Positions 52,540 to 62,086 of a stretch of 64,000 nucleotides of DNA are shown one piece after another; the stretch's first letter is position 1, and each line of letters begins with the position of its first letter. The translations under genes were made by a program, and so were the position numbers. Below the pieces are notes generated by a model. It worked only from the letters and a program-made list of their open reading frames with translations, ran no database searches and had not been told where the DNA came from. This stretch comes from Promethearchaeota archaeon. Lineage in GTDB: Archaea; Asgardarchaeota; Lokiarchaeia; Sigyniarchaeales; SOKP01. The DNA lies in the NCBI GenBank assembly GCA_019058245.1, contig JAHPZJ010000014.1:51085-115084 (forward strand). The letters are read 5' to 3'.

Positions 52540-53235
52540 TTATTCTCCTAAAATTACCTTATGGGTGATAGTTCCAATTTGATCTATTGAGGCTTCAATA
52601 ACGTCTCCAGGTTGGATTGATCCTACTCCACTGGGTGTACCAGTTGCCACAATATCTCCAGGGACTAATGTGGTAAATTTAGATAAATATGCGAGAATTT
52701 CTGGAATTTTAAATATCATATGTTTCGTATTCGATTTTTGACGAGTCTTGCCATTTACTTTTAATTGAATTTCTAAATTATGGGGATCTTGTATCTCATC
52801 TATTGATGCTATTCGTGGACCAATTGGACCAAAAGAGTCGAAATTTTTACTTCGATACCAGGGAAAATTCATATTTCTATCACTTATCTGCATTTTCCTT
52901 GCAGTAATATCAAGAAAAACGGAGTATCCTCCAATAAAATCATAGGCTTGCTTAGTTAGAATATTTTTAGAAGTCTTAGAAATCACAAATGCTAATTCTA
53001 CTTCATGATCCACTTGATTATACTCTGGATTATTATATAACAACTTAGGATATATTATGGGATTCCCATCAGTTACCAATGTATTTACCGTTTTTACAAA
53101 AAATAGTGGACTTTTCGGTATTTGCGATCTCATCTCTTTTGCATGCTCTACATAATTTCGTCCTAAGCAAAGTATCTTTGTTGGCTCAATCATTTTTTTT
53201 CCAATCTTAAAATTCATTCTTAGTTGACCTTCCAA
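52540..53235 (-). CDS. Fumarylacetoacetate hydrolase-family protein
   Basis: 231 residues. KILCLGRNYVEHAKEM, the metal site DHEVELAFVISKT and the C-terminal GDIVATGTPSGVGSIQPGD identify the FAH family (fumarylpyruvate hydrolase, oxaloacetate tautomerase or decarboxylase types). Exact substrate cannot be told. Confidence 0.88.
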   Translation of the reverse strand: MEGQLRMNFKIGKKMIEPTKILCLGRNYVEHAKEMRSQIPKSPLFFVKTVNTLVTDGNPIIYPKLLYNNPEYNQVDHEVELAFVISKTSKNILTKQAYDFIGGYSVFLDITARKMQISDRNMNFPWYRSKNFDSFGPIGPRIASIDEIQDPHNLEIQLKVNGKTRQKSNTKHMIFKIPEILAYLSKFTTLVPGDIVATGTPSGVGSIQPGDVIEASIDQIGTITHKVILGE

Positions 53236-53449
53236 AATAAATCTATTTATAAAAGGACTAATTTTAATATTGTTTTCATAATTTTTTATAAAAAAAATAA
53301 ATCCTTAATAAGTATTTATGATTTTTAATATTTCAAGAGATTAAAACTCTTTAATTTCTTAGTGCTTTACAGGAGAGTTTCGTATTGACTAATAAAAAAA
53401 AAGATAAAGATACCTACATCAGTAACATAAAAAATAATGATTAAATAAA

Positions 53450-54031
53450 ATGATAAAAATGAATGAAGAAGTACAATACAACGATGAGAAGGAAAAAAAA
53501 TCATTACCACATTCGTTTATTAAAAAAATAGCTACTTCCGCTATTTTTATGGCAGTTGGATTAGTGTTAAGTTATCTCAATCCATTTGCATACTTTGAAA
53601 TATTCGGAACGAAAATTAATCCTTTTGCTCATTTCATTAATGCGATAACTGGTGTTTTAATAGGACTCATTTTTTCGTGTGTAACTGCATTAGGCATCGC
53701 AATTCTTCGATATTCACTTGGGATTGGGTCAATCCATGCATTTCATGGAGGTATTACCGGTGCTTTTGTAGTGGGAATTGTGTCTTACCTATTACGTAAA
53801 AAATTTCCTAAATATGTTGAATTAGCTGCTTTTACAGAACCGTTAGGAACAATTTTTATAGGAGGAACCATAGCTCATTTGATTACCCCAATAGGAAACA
53901 TTTTCGCAATTGAGAGTCTTTTCACATTCTGGGCTTTATTTGCTTTAAGTTGCATTCCAGGATGCATTATGGGATACATAATTCTAATAGTGCTAAAGAA
54001 AGCAAAAATAACATGGGAAGATTTTTACTAA
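53450..54031 (+). CDS. thiW: ThiW-like ECF S component (thiamine precursor uptake)
   Basis: 193 residues, about five or six membrane spans after a charged head. NPFAYFEIFGTKINPFAHFI, SIHAFHGGITGAFVVGIVSY and the C-terminal SCIPGCIMGYIIL match ThiW, predicted to bring in a thiazole precursor of thiamine. No TPP riboswitch consensus was seen upstream. The next gene starts 27 bp downstream. Confidence 0.8.
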   Translation: MIKMNEEVQYNDEKEKKSLPHSFIKKIATSAIFMAVGLVLSYLNPFAYFEIFGTKINPFAHFINAITGVLIGLIFSCVTALGIAILRYSLGIGSIHAFHGGITGAFVVGIVSYLLRKKFPKYVELAAFTEPLGTIFIGGTIAHLITPIGNIFAIESLFTFWALFALSCIPGCIMGYIILIVLKKAKITWEDFY

Positions 54032-54058
54032 AAATTAAAACTTAATAACCCAAATTTT

Positions 54059-54646
54059 ATGAAATTTAATCCATCTTTAGATTATGAGGAAAATATTGGA
54101 CATCAGACTTTTCTTTATGGAGATGCTAATACTAAAAAGACATATTATACAGCAAAATTTGTTCAATTCCTTATAGAATTAAAAAATGTAGATCCAAAAG
54201 AAATTAGCATTTTAGATTTTGCTCCACCATTCAGTATAATTAATAATATCAAATTAGGTGGTAAAATAAGAGATTTTTATGAAGACAGTGCTAAATGCAA
54301 TAACTTATTCTTTGAAGGTGAAATCATCCCACCTCGCCTTAACGCGAAGAATATCACAGAACTCTATGAAAATGCTTGCAAAAATTTTAAAAAAACTTAT
54401 AAGATCTTATCTTCATTCAATGATAATCCAACTCCCACATTAATTATCAATGATATTTCAATATATCTACATATAGGAAATAAAGCCTTATTATTGGAAT
54501 CTATAAAAAAAGCAGCTACTTTTTTTGGGAACTCTTATTATGGATCGTCGATAAAGAGTGATTTTTCCCACCTATTTAGTCGAAGAGAAAAAAGACTAGT
54601 GGAATATTTAATAAAAAAAATGGATTTTTCATATTTTACGGGATAA
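54059..54646 (+). CDS. Divergent P-loop-like protein, unknown function
   Basis: 195 residues. FLYGDANTKKTYYTAKFVQF is placed like a Walker A loop but reads G-x4-KKT rather than GKT/S. PTLIINDISIYLHIGN resembles Walker B. Possibly a degenerate KaiC/ATPase-like protein that binds but does not hydrolyse nucleotide. Lies 27 bp after thiW. Confidence 0.4.
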   Translation: MKFNPSLDYEENIGHQTFLYGDANTKKTYYTAKFVQFLIELKNVDPKEISILDFAPPFSIINNIKLGGKIRDFYEDSAKCNNLFFEGEIIPPRLNAKNITELYENACKNFKKTYKILSSFNDNPTPTLIINDISIYLHIGNKALLLESIKKAATFFGNSYYGSSIKSDFSHLFSRREKRLVEYLIKKMDFSYFTG

Positions 54647-54784
54647 TTCTTTTTAAATGTATATATAATTGATATAAATGTTATATAAAAAATACATAAA
54701 ATTTATATATACATTATAATATTTATATTATGATCCAACAATTATAGTATTATAAGCAAGAAGTTGGGTACTGAGGGCATAGGA

Positions 54785-55729
54785 ATGGTTAAAATTAAAA
54801 CTAATGATATAGGTAGAAAAGTTACTGTAAAAATCTTGTATTGGGGACCACATAAGGGAGGAAAAACTACTATAGTTGAAACACTTCATCGTTTGACAAA
54901 GGAAAGTGACATGGATGTTGTCCCTACTGGAGATTTGCAAAAAATTGCTTTTGGAACTGGAGCAACACTATATTTCGATAGAACAACATTCCAATCTTTA
55001 GTTGATATATCCATTTTTTATGAAGTAATTACTGTTCCAGGCTCAGAAAGGTTTAGACCTATACGAAAGAAAATATTCCGTGATACAGATGGAATAATTT
55101 TCGTTTTTAATTCAGAAAAATCTCAATGGAATAATAATATTAAGAGTCTAAAAGAGCTTAAAGAAATTACAGCTGATAGTTTAATAAAAAATATCCCTAT
55201 TGTAGTTATGATGAATAAAAAAGATTTACTTGAGACAGTAAATATATTAGAAGTCGAACAACTTCTAAAAGATGAGGGTTTAATATTCGAAGAGGAGCAC
55301 CCACTTCACATTTGGAATCCAAAAGTTTATGAAACAATAGGAACCTTTGAAAATCAAAAAAATGTGTTTCGTACATTTAAAGAATGTACTCGACGTATAG
55401 GTTTATATTCCATCTATGGGACAGGTTCGGCGCCCAATATTCAAATTTCTGAAAAAAAGATCGCAAGGATTAATTTTACACTGCCAAAGAGATTTAAAAA
55501 GGAATGGGAAACATTTGCTAAACAAACTTTAAATATTTCTCTCTCTCAAATGATACGAAATGCAGTTAGAGAATATCGCTCAAAATATATGCAAATTGAA
55601 AAAGAATCCAGTAGCATTGAAATGCAAATAATGGAAAAGCGAATTGAAAAAATTATTAATCATAAAATAGAGGAAGCAATGGAAAAACTCAAACCAAAAG
55701 GTAATAAAGAAGAAAAAAAAAGTGAATAG
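54785..55729 (+). CDS. MglA/Arf-like GTPase fused to a ribbon-helix-helix domain
   Basis: 314 residues from ATG 54785. GTPase domain (~1-210): G1 WGPHKGGKTTI, G3-region VPGSERFRPIRK (Asp of DxxG replaced), G4 MMNKKDL. The C-terminal segment ARINFTLPKRFKKEWETFAK then ISLSQMIRNAVREY has the beta-strand plus two helices of ribbon-helix-helix DNA-binding domains, followed by a coiled coil. A GTPase joined to an RHH domain is unusual. A longin-like gene follows after 37 bp and may encode its partner, like MglB for MglA. Confidence 0.75.
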   Translation: MVKIKTNDIGRKVTVKILYWGPHKGGKTTIVETLHRLTKESDMDVVPTGDLQKIAFGTGATLYFDRTTFQSLVDISIFYEVITVPGSERFRPIRKKIFRDTDGIIFVFNSEKSQWNNNIKSLKELKEITADSLIKNIPIVVMMNKKDLLETVNILEVEQLLKDEGLIFEEEHPLHIWNPKVYETIGTFENQKNVFRTFKECTRRIGLYSIYGTGSAPNIQISEKKIARINFTLPKRFKKEWETFAKQTLNISLSQMIRNAVREYRSKYMQIEKESSSIEMQIMEKRIEKIINHKIEEAMEKLKPKGNKEEKKSE

Positions 55730-55766
55730 AACATAAAAAAGTATTATTTAAAAATTAAAAAGAGAA

Positions 55767-56246
55767 ATGAAAAAAGAAGATCAAGGTAAGGAATCTTTTC
55801 TGGATTTGGAACTACAAGTAATTCTCACTTTTTTTGATAAAAAAATAGGTCCTGTTCCTTTTCTCGTCTATCCGAGAGTAGATTCGGGATTTCATTTAGA
55901 AATCATTTCCAAATTAATGTTCCAAGAAGAAGAAGGCTTTTTTATATATACAAAACCCTCAATCGGCACAGCAAACTATTACTTTGAATTACAATCTCCC
56001 CTCGCGAGGGGTGAAAAAGAAATGATGATGATTTCTTTCATATTTAACCCAAATAATCACAACCCTGATCGATTTCAAGTTTTATTGGAAGAATTTATAA
56101 GTGATATAAAACAAAATCAAAACATCTACTGCGCGTTCCACCAAAGTGAAGTCTCTTTTGAGAAATTCCAGCGGAATCATAATGTTCTGAGAAAAAAAGT
56201 TCACATACTTTACTATAATGGTCTCGAGTTAGGAATCTTTCACTAA
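55767..56246 (+). CDS. Longin-like protein, partner of the upstream GTPase
   Basis: 159 residues. The N-terminal segment VILTFFDKKIGPVPFLVYPR has the F-D-x3-G-P-x2-F form seen in longin and DENN-type proteins. A helix and strands follow (EMMMISFIFNP), then a helix (RFQVLLEEFISDIK). Longin proteins act as GTPase cofactors or adaptors. Same strand, 37 bp after the GTPase-RHH gene. Confidence 0.5.
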   Translation: MKKEDQGKESFLDLELQVILTFFDKKIGPVPFLVYPRVDSGFHLEIISKLMFQEEEGFFIYTKPSIGTANYYFELQSPLARGEKEMMMISFIFNPNNHNPDRFQVLLEEFISDIKQNQNIYCAFHQSEVSFEKFQRNHNVLRKKVHILYYNGLELGIFH

Positions 56247-56364
56247 AAAGTTAACAAGATCTTATTTTACTGGATAAACCATAGAACATCAATTTTGGCA
56301 AAACAATTTTAACTTATGTCCAATTTAATTATCAAAAAAGTAAAAATAAAATATGTGATGAAAA

Positions 56365-57009
56365 GTGAAGAAATTAATATTATTTGGACCGCCTGGTGCT
56401 GGTAAAGGAACCTTTTCTGGTCAAATAAAAAAAATTCTGCCAGAAATCACACACATCAGTACTGGAGATATCTTTCGAGAAAACCTAAAGAATGAAACAC
56501 CATTAGGTATTAAAGCAAAAAGTTATATGGATAAAGGAGAACTAGTGCCTGATGAAGTAGTCATTGATATGGTACGTGATAGATTGAATAAAGAAGATGC
56601 TAAGACTAATGGATTTATTCTCGACGGATTCCCTAGGACTTTACGTCAAGCAGAAGCATTAACGGATATTACTGAAATAGATCTACTTTTATTACTGGAA
56701 GTTTCGAGAGATATCATATTTAAGAGAATACTGGGCAGGTATGGTTGTAAAAACTGCGGAGAGATATACAATAAATACACCCTTCCACCAAAAGTAGAAG
56801 GAAAGTGTGATAAATGTGGCGCTGAAATTAAATTCGAACAAAGAAGCGATGATAATGAAGAAACCTTAAAAAATAGATTAGATGCTTATGAAAAAAATGC
56901 GAAACCTATAATTAAATATTACAAGAAAAGAGGAAACCTAAAGAAAGTAGATGCCAAAGATACATTAAAATATACTGAAGATGATATTAAACATATACTA
57001 GAAATTTAG
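56365..57009 (+). CDS. adk: Adenylate kinase with zinc LID
   Basis: 214 residues; P-loop GPPGAGKGTFSGQI, NMP-binding GFPRTLRQAEAL and a LID with CKNC...CDKC zinc ligands. This is the long bacterial/eukaryotic AK type rather than the short archaeal trimeric AdkA. Start is GTG. Interconverts AMP, ADP and ATP. Confidence 0.94.
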   Translation: MKKLILFGPPGAGKGTFSGQIKKILPEITHISTGDIFRENLKNETPLGIKAKSYMDKGELVPDEVVIDMVRDRLNKEDAKTNGFILDGFPRTLRQAEALTDITEIDLLLLLEVSRDIIFKRILGRYGCKNCGEIYNKYTLPPKVEGKCDKCGAEIKFEQRSDDNEETLKNRLDAYEKNAKPIIKYYKKRGNLKKVDAKDTLKYTEDDIKHILEI

Positions 57010-57044
57010 ACCTTAATTTTTTATAATCCTCCTGATTTTTTATT

Positions 57045-57788
57045 ATGAATTATAATATTTGCATAGCCATTCGGGTTAAATCAGCAAAATTAGGTGAAAT
57101 TAAAACCCTACTGGATAAAGGAATAAAAAAGAAGCCTAATTTTATTGAATTACGATTTGATTATATCGATAATGTTCAGTCTCTGTCATTAAAATTTGTA
57201 AAAGATGTATTAAATATTATTAATCATAGAATTCCTGTTGTTTTTACGTTCAGAAACTCATTGGAAGGGGGTCAGTCTAATATTTCTCAGAAAGAGCGTT
57301 TTAAAATCCTGAAAATGTTTATAGAGGCTAAACCAGAGTATATCGATATTGAAATGAGTACTCCTGAAAATTTTTTATATAATTTTATTACGTTAGCATC
57401 TCAAAATGGAGTTGATTTAATTTTATCTTACCATAATTTTGAAAAAACAAATGATCTTGAGGAAATAATTACATTTATTACAAATTTCAATGATAAACTT
57501 GATCAAAATGTAACTCTAAAATCTGAAATAGATTTAAAGATTGTGTACAAAGCTATTTTTACTGCTCAAACCTTTAAAGATAATCTTATACCCTTGAAAT
57601 TGTGTAAATACTTCGCAAATTTTCCGAGAAAACTTATCTCGTTTTGCATGGGTACAACGGGTATTTTTTCTCGTATTATGTGTGTCATAGTTGGCTCACT
57701 TTTAACTTACGCGTCCATAGAAGAAAAAACAGCCCCTGGGCAAATAAATATTGATGATATGAGAGAAATTTACAAATTTATTGATTAA
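57045..57788 (+). CDS. aroD: 3-dehydroquinate dehydratase, type I
   Basis: 247 residues. ELRFDYIDN, VVFTFRNSLEGGQ, LILSYHNFEKT (catalytic His) and VYKAIFTAQT (Schiff-base Lys) identify the class I enzyme of the shikimate pathway. C-terminal APGQINIDDM is typical. No other aro genes nearby; 35 bp after adk on the same strand. Confidence 0.93.
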   Translation: MNYNICIAIRVKSAKLGEIKTLLDKGIKKKPNFIELRFDYIDNVQSLSLKFVKDVLNIINHRIPVVFTFRNSLEGGQSNISQKERFKILKMFIEAKPEYIDIEMSTPENFLYNFITLASQNGVDLILSYHNFEKTNDLEEIITFITNFNDKLDQNVTLKSEIDLKIVYKAIFTAQTFKDNLIPLKLCKYFANFPRKLISFCMGTTGIFSRIMCVIVGSLLTYASIEEKTAPGQINIDDMREIYKFID

Positions 57789-58138
57789 AACAAGATAAAA
57801 ATTAAGATTTTTTCATACAAACCATTAGAAAGGATATTTAGTTAAATATATAAAATTTAAAAAGAAAACTGAAAGTGCCCTAATCTCGTTTCTGGTTTAA
57901 TAAATGAAATAAAAATATCTTTATGTGATTGGTTTTCTGTTCTTTGAGTACATAAATCAAAAAAAAAAAGATAATTATATAATAATGAGGAATCTCTATA
58001 TTGTTGCTAATGAACTTAGCAAAACAACTTAAAAAATCAGCCTTCTACTAATTTCATTTCCATTACTGTTATTAACTTTTAATAGGAATTATAGATCTAA
58101 GGAGAGATATTATAACTCATAACAAGGAATTATTTCAT
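57789..58138. other. Gene-poor interval
   Basis: AT-rich with a T run just after aroD (57807-57815). No coding frame, tRNA or clear dyad recognised; promoter of the 58139 gene presumably lies here. Confidence 0.4.
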
Positions 58139-58714
58139 TTGTTTGTAAAAATTTCTTCAAAAAATGGTTCAAAACACACTAATGAAGAACACAATACGTA
58201 CCAAAATAAGATGCTTATTGAAAAATTCGAAAATTCTTTAGATATTTTATATTCTATGTTTTTGAATATAGTTCAATTAAAAACAGGGGCGAGAATAGGA
58301 ATGACCGTCTCTCTTAATATAACTCGAGATACATCTAGACTATTTACTGAAAGAATCAATAAATTACACAGCATTATCGATGAATATAAAGAAGTTTTAA
58401 ATGAAAAAATTATTGAGAAAATTGGAAAGTATTTTGATATTATTGCTCCCACAGGAGTTTTGAATCGAGAAGATTTTTTAAAATCAGATATTGCGTTAAA
58501 TATATTAAAAGAATTTATTCACAGATATAATAGAGCTTCGAGTTGTTTTACTCAAATTTCTCTTACTATTAAAAAATTAACTGATATCATAAACCTTGAA
58601 GGTGATTTCAAGAATTCAGAGATAATAAAAGATCAGAAATTCTTTGAGGCATTCTTGAAATTGTTGATTTTAGTTTCGAAACCTCAAAAAGGGGTATATG
58701 ATCTCTTTTCCTAG
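58139..58714 (+). CDS. Helical protein of unknown function
   Basis: 191 residues, nearly all alpha-helical after a ~25-residue polar head (LYSMFLNIVQLKTGARIGMT, FTERINKLHSIIDEYKEVLN). No membrane segment or metal motif. Start TTG with AAGGAATT upstream; the next in-frame ATG (58211, MLIEKFENSLD) is an alternative. Unrecognised. Confidence 0.45.
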   Translation: MFVKISSKNGSKHTNEEHNTYQNKMLIEKFENSLDILYSMFLNIVQLKTGARIGMTVSLNITRDTSRLFTERINKLHSIIDEYKEVLNEKIIEKIGKYFDIIAPTGVLNREDFLKSDIALNILKEFIHRYNRASSCFTQISLTIKKLTDIINLEGDFKNSEIIKDQKFFEAFLKLLILVSKPQKGVYDLFS

Positions 58715-58852
58715 TTTTTTTTCTTAATTAAGGAATTTAGGAAGATCTGTAAAAATTATGAATCGCTACGTGGAATCTCTGCTAGGATAAGGTTTGATAT
58801 TATTGATGAAATCTAGAATATAACGATATATTAATAACGTCCTAATTCCATA

Positions 58853-59071
58853 TTACCATGCAGAATGATTTAATATAGCATTAGTAGGACAAACGTCTAA
58901 ACATGCTAGACAATCTGTACACTCCCCAATATTATCAGCAATTACCTTTCCGTCTATAAGTGTATATACTTCTACAGGGCATACATTTACACACTCTGCA
59001 GCTCCAATACAAAGATCAAGGTCTATCTCCACCCAATGTTCTTCTTCTTCCCATTTTTTTATATTGACCAT
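58853..59071 (-). CDS. Ferredoxin with one incomplete cluster motif
   Basis: 72 residues. The second motif CTDCLACLDVCP is complete. The first reads CIGAAECVNVCP, in which the second Cys of C-x2-C-x2-C-x3-C is Ala, leaving three ligands. This suits a [3Fe-4S] or altered cluster. An AGGTCC-like purine-rich site lies just upstream of the ATG. Isolated gene. Confidence 0.88.
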   Translation of the reverse strand: MVNIKKWEEEEHWVEIDLDLCIGAAECVNVCPVEVYTLIDGKVIADNIGECTDCLACLDVCPTNAILNHSAW

Positions 59072-59350
59072 GTGGACCTCCCATTATTTAATAAATTTTA
59101 TTTCTAATATAGATTATGTTAAAAAATAGTTAGTAATAAAATAAAATTAATTGTTATTTTTAATAATTCAATTAGGATTAATAATAATACATTTACTACT
59201 CCTATTTTTTATAGCAGACTGAAGTATAGGTGAAGGTACTATTTTTTAACTAAAAAGGATTTTTTAACAAAATTAAATCTCTAATTTTTTCCTTTACTTT
59301 AGAACTGTTCAAAAATATAGTTTGAGAAATAGTACGTAATGTTTAAAAAA

Positions 59351-60061
59351 TTAAATCAGGTTTATTAATCTCAGATAATTTTCGAATAAAATTCTCCCTA
59401 CTTGTAAATACTCTTCTTGAATCTGCATATAATCCTTAAAAATCTGGTTAGAATCAGAATTTTTCAATTCTGGGGCCTTAATAATCCAGTCGTTTAATAA
59501 TTCTTCTGTCACTTCAAAATGAAATTGAACACCATAATTATATTGCCCAACTTTAACTATCTGGTTTTTACAAGTCTGTCCGATTCCTAAAAGGGCAATT
59601 TCTTTTATTAAATCTACTGTCTCACCATGTAATTGAAATACAATAAATGTATCATGCACATTTTTAAAAAGAGGATCTTGCTTCCCGAGTTCCGTTAACT
59701 CAACTGTATGCCATTTGTTATTATGTTTGAATCCTAATTCTTGGATTGGATTTTCATATACGGTTCCACCCATCACTTTTACTAAAAGTTGCATTCCCAG
59801 ACAGATACCAAATATAGGCGTGTTTCTTTTAAAAGCCTCTGATATGAACTGTTGTTCTTTTAGAATCTTATTCGTGTTGTCATTGGCACTATCAGGACCA
59901 CCCAAAATAATTATCAGCTTGAAGGTACTGATTTGGGGAAATCTAACTCCGTGTGACAGATCAATGATTTCATAATTTATACCATTTTCGTGGAATATAT
60001 CGAGAATTAACCCACCATTTTCATGTTCTATATTTTTTACAATGAGAGCCGTATCATTCAT
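59351..60061 (-). CDS. Class I glutamine amidotransferase
   Basis: 236 residues. Nucleophile elbow GICLGMQLL (Cys ~87), oxyanion region ILGGPDSAND and the His-Glu pair in VQFHFEVTEE. Similar to GMP-synthase subunit A and YfeJ-like proteins. No synthetase domain or neighbour, so the acceptor is unknown. Confidence 0.85.
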   Translation of the reverse strand: MNDTALIVKNIEHENGGLILDIFHENGINYEIIDLSHGVRFPQISTFKLIIILGGPDSANDNTNKILKEQQFISEAFKRNTPIFGICLGMQLLVKVMGGTVYENPIQELGFKHNNKWHTVELTELGKQDPLFKNVHDTFIVFQLHGETVDLIKEIALLGIGQTCKNQIVKVGQYNYGVQFHFEVTEELLNDWIIKAPELKNSDSNQIFKDYMQIQEEYLQVGRILFENYLRLINLI

Positions 60062-60637
60062 AATTGAATTGCACTACTTTTTTATTCATTATCTAAAAGA
60101 AAAATCGATTTGTTAGGACACCCAATATGCAAACCTTCTTTGTTAGACAGATTATTATTAATAAAACAGTAAAATATAAAAAATTATTTGGAATTTCCAA
60201 TTATTAACCTACTAGGTTATTGATATTATGGATTTTGATCGATATTTCATGATTCATAAGTCCCTCTTAAAGAGCCTCTATTTATTCTTGACACCTTAGT
60301 ATTATTGAGGAAATCCCCCAATAACGATATCCGGCTTTAAATCAATAATATTTGTGAAAAATAGATTTTGAATAGTATAGGATTCAAATCCAATACCAAT
60401 TTCAGTTTTTTGATTCTTCAATTTTTTCACCTAACAATAAAATTTTTTAGTAGAAACTTAATCTATGATATTTTAAAATGGAATAATAAGAATTTTATCA
60501 TGAAAGTTAAGCAATATTTATTCAAGGTTAGGTACTCTAAAGTATTCAACATATATCATAAGCTTATCAGAAAACTTTATAAGGCTTTAATAACAAATCT
60601 TTCCAATATTGTAAAAATATTGGATTAGATCTAAATT
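60062..60637. other. Intergenic stretch with small dyad
   Basis: Contains GTATTATTG...CAATAACGA (about 60297-60324), a short hairpin. A TTG-started 86-codon frame (60368-60628) is rich in Phe, Lys and Asn, with no family resemblance, and is probably spurious. No RNA gene recognised. Confidence 0.4.
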
Positions 60638-61489
60638 ATGAAATTATACAATCGAATTGGGCTAAATTCATTGTTAGTATCGTTATTTCCAATTGTATTG
60701 ATCTTTCTTTCAATTGATGTATTTGAATTCAATAATTATATTTTCCTGCTAATTTTCTTAGTTTTAACATTTTTTACAGGCTTAATCAGCACTATTAATC
60801 TTAACGAAAGAACAAAAGGATTCCGAGTGGGATGCTTTGGTGCCGCAGATTCCCTATTTTTATTATCTACAGCTAATTATATTCTCTTTTCTTCGCTTAA
60901 TATTGAGATTTCATTTATCTCTCAAATTTCGTATAGTGGAGTTGTACTTTTTGGAATATTTTTGAGTTATGGATATATCGCGGAGAGTGAAGAAAAAGGA
61001 TTAACACCTTTTAAGAGGGCTGCATATATTCCATTTCTTCCAATAGTTATTTTTTTTATAGTGTCTATTAGTATGGGTCTTAGCTTTTTTTTTACATATT
61101 TGATCATTATCGCTATTTCTTTTAGTTATAGTATAATATCCGGATTTGGAGGCCTCTTTGGCACCTTTATAAAGACAACAAAGTCATATAAACCTAAAGT
61201 AATAGATGAACCAATTGCAATTACCACTCCAGCTATCCATGTAAAATGTCCTGTATGTAATATAGATATGGATCCCTTAGTAACAGGGATTTTTCAATGT
61301 CCTAGCTGTAAAAAAATTTTCAACCAAAAAGAAAAAAAAAACGAGAATGGACTTCCTCGCCTTAACACCCTTGAAGAACAAATTTCAAATCCATCTTCAA
61401 GTTCAACTCAATTTAAAAAATGTCCTCATTGTGGTTATCGAAGTTATAAATCTGATGTATGCCCTCAATGTAAAAAACCTCTCAATTGA
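60638..61489 (+). CDS. Membrane protein with two C-terminal zinc ribbons
   Basis: 283 residues. Six or so membrane spans (~8-26, ~30-50, ~66-85, ~95-115, ~135-158, ~160-180), then a cytoplasmic tail with ribbons CPVCNIDMD...CPSCKK (~205-228) and CPHCGYRSYKSDVCPQCKK (~264-282). Membrane-anchored zinc ribbons are common in Asgard archaea; function unknown. Confidence 0.6.
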   Translation: MKLYNRIGLNSLLVSLFPIVLIFLSIDVFEFNNYIFLLIFLVLTFFTGLISTINLNERTKGFRVGCFGAADSLFLLSTANYILFSSLNIEISFISQISYSGVVLFGIFLSYGYIAESEEKGLTPFKRAAYIPFLPIVIFFIVSISMGLSFFFTYLIIIAISFSYSIISGFGGLFGTFIKTTKSYKPKVIDEPIAITTPAIHVKCPVCNIDMDPLVTGIFQCPSCKKIFNQKEKKNENGLPRLNTLEEQISNPSSSSTQFKKCPHCGYRSYKSDVCPQCKKPLN

Positions 61490-62086
61490 AAATGTAGATT
61501 TTAACACTCACGACAGAATAATTCTAAAATAATCGTTCTATTTTTCACACTCTTACCAGTAAAACTAAAAAAATTAAAAAAAGGAGATTTGTTCGTTTAT
61601 TATATGGTAATCTATTTTGCGTCTCTATTTCATATCTATCAACCGCCTGTGCAAATTCCCTCCTATTCAGTTTAATAGTATTTAAAGTTTTACAAACATA
61701 TTCTTTTCATTCTTTTCTTATAGATATTTTTTGAAATTATTATTGCTCTTGAAATTTAAATCCTTTACAATTTCTTTTCCATTATCATTTTTTTCAGACT
61801 CCTTTAAGAGAAAGAAATAAATTCCCTTTTTACCAATAATATATAAAAATTTTCGAAAACTTCCTGGCCATGATTTTAAATGAGATGAATCAAATATATT
61901 ATATCTTAAATTTTAAACAAAAAAAAAACCCTAGATTTAGATTTTTAATTTTTTTTTGAAAAAAACACGAGAGTTATCCAAAATTATTTCTTCAAATTAA
62001 TTAACTTTGAAAAAATTTATATGTTCTAAAAATTTCAAATGATTCGACAATAAATTTTAGAGAGCAAAATTTTTGGTGGAATCCAT
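61490..62086. other. Intergenic stretch with a gene remnant
   Basis: Mostly AT-rich. The minus strand of 61545-61706 keeps an open frame described separately; a 28-codon plus-strand frame from TTG near 61588 with GGAGAT upstream was also noticed. No RNA gene recognised. Confidence 0.4.
61545..61706 (-). pseudogene. Orphan C-terminal protein fragment
   Basis: After an in-frame TGA (61707-61709) the minus strand reads 53 codons. They include NRREFAQAVDRYEIETQNRL, then PYNKRTNLL and a hydrophobic end (FLIFLVLLVRV). The charged, low-bias composition looks like real protein but there is no start codon. It may be a decayed gene, or the tail of one with an upstream TGA read as selenocysteine; no SECIS was identified. 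Confidence 0.3.

Noticed and set aside
53300..53449. TPP riboswitch upstream of thiW
   Set aside because: The conserved CTGAGA and ACCTGA elements are absent.
60385..60405. GGATTCAAATCC, resembling a tRNA T arm
   Set aside because: No flanking acceptor, D or anticodon stems could be built, even allowing introns.
60368..60628. 86-codon plus-strand frame starting with TTG
   Set aside because: Extreme Phe/Lys/Asn bias, no motif, weak start context; likely chance in AT-rich sequence.
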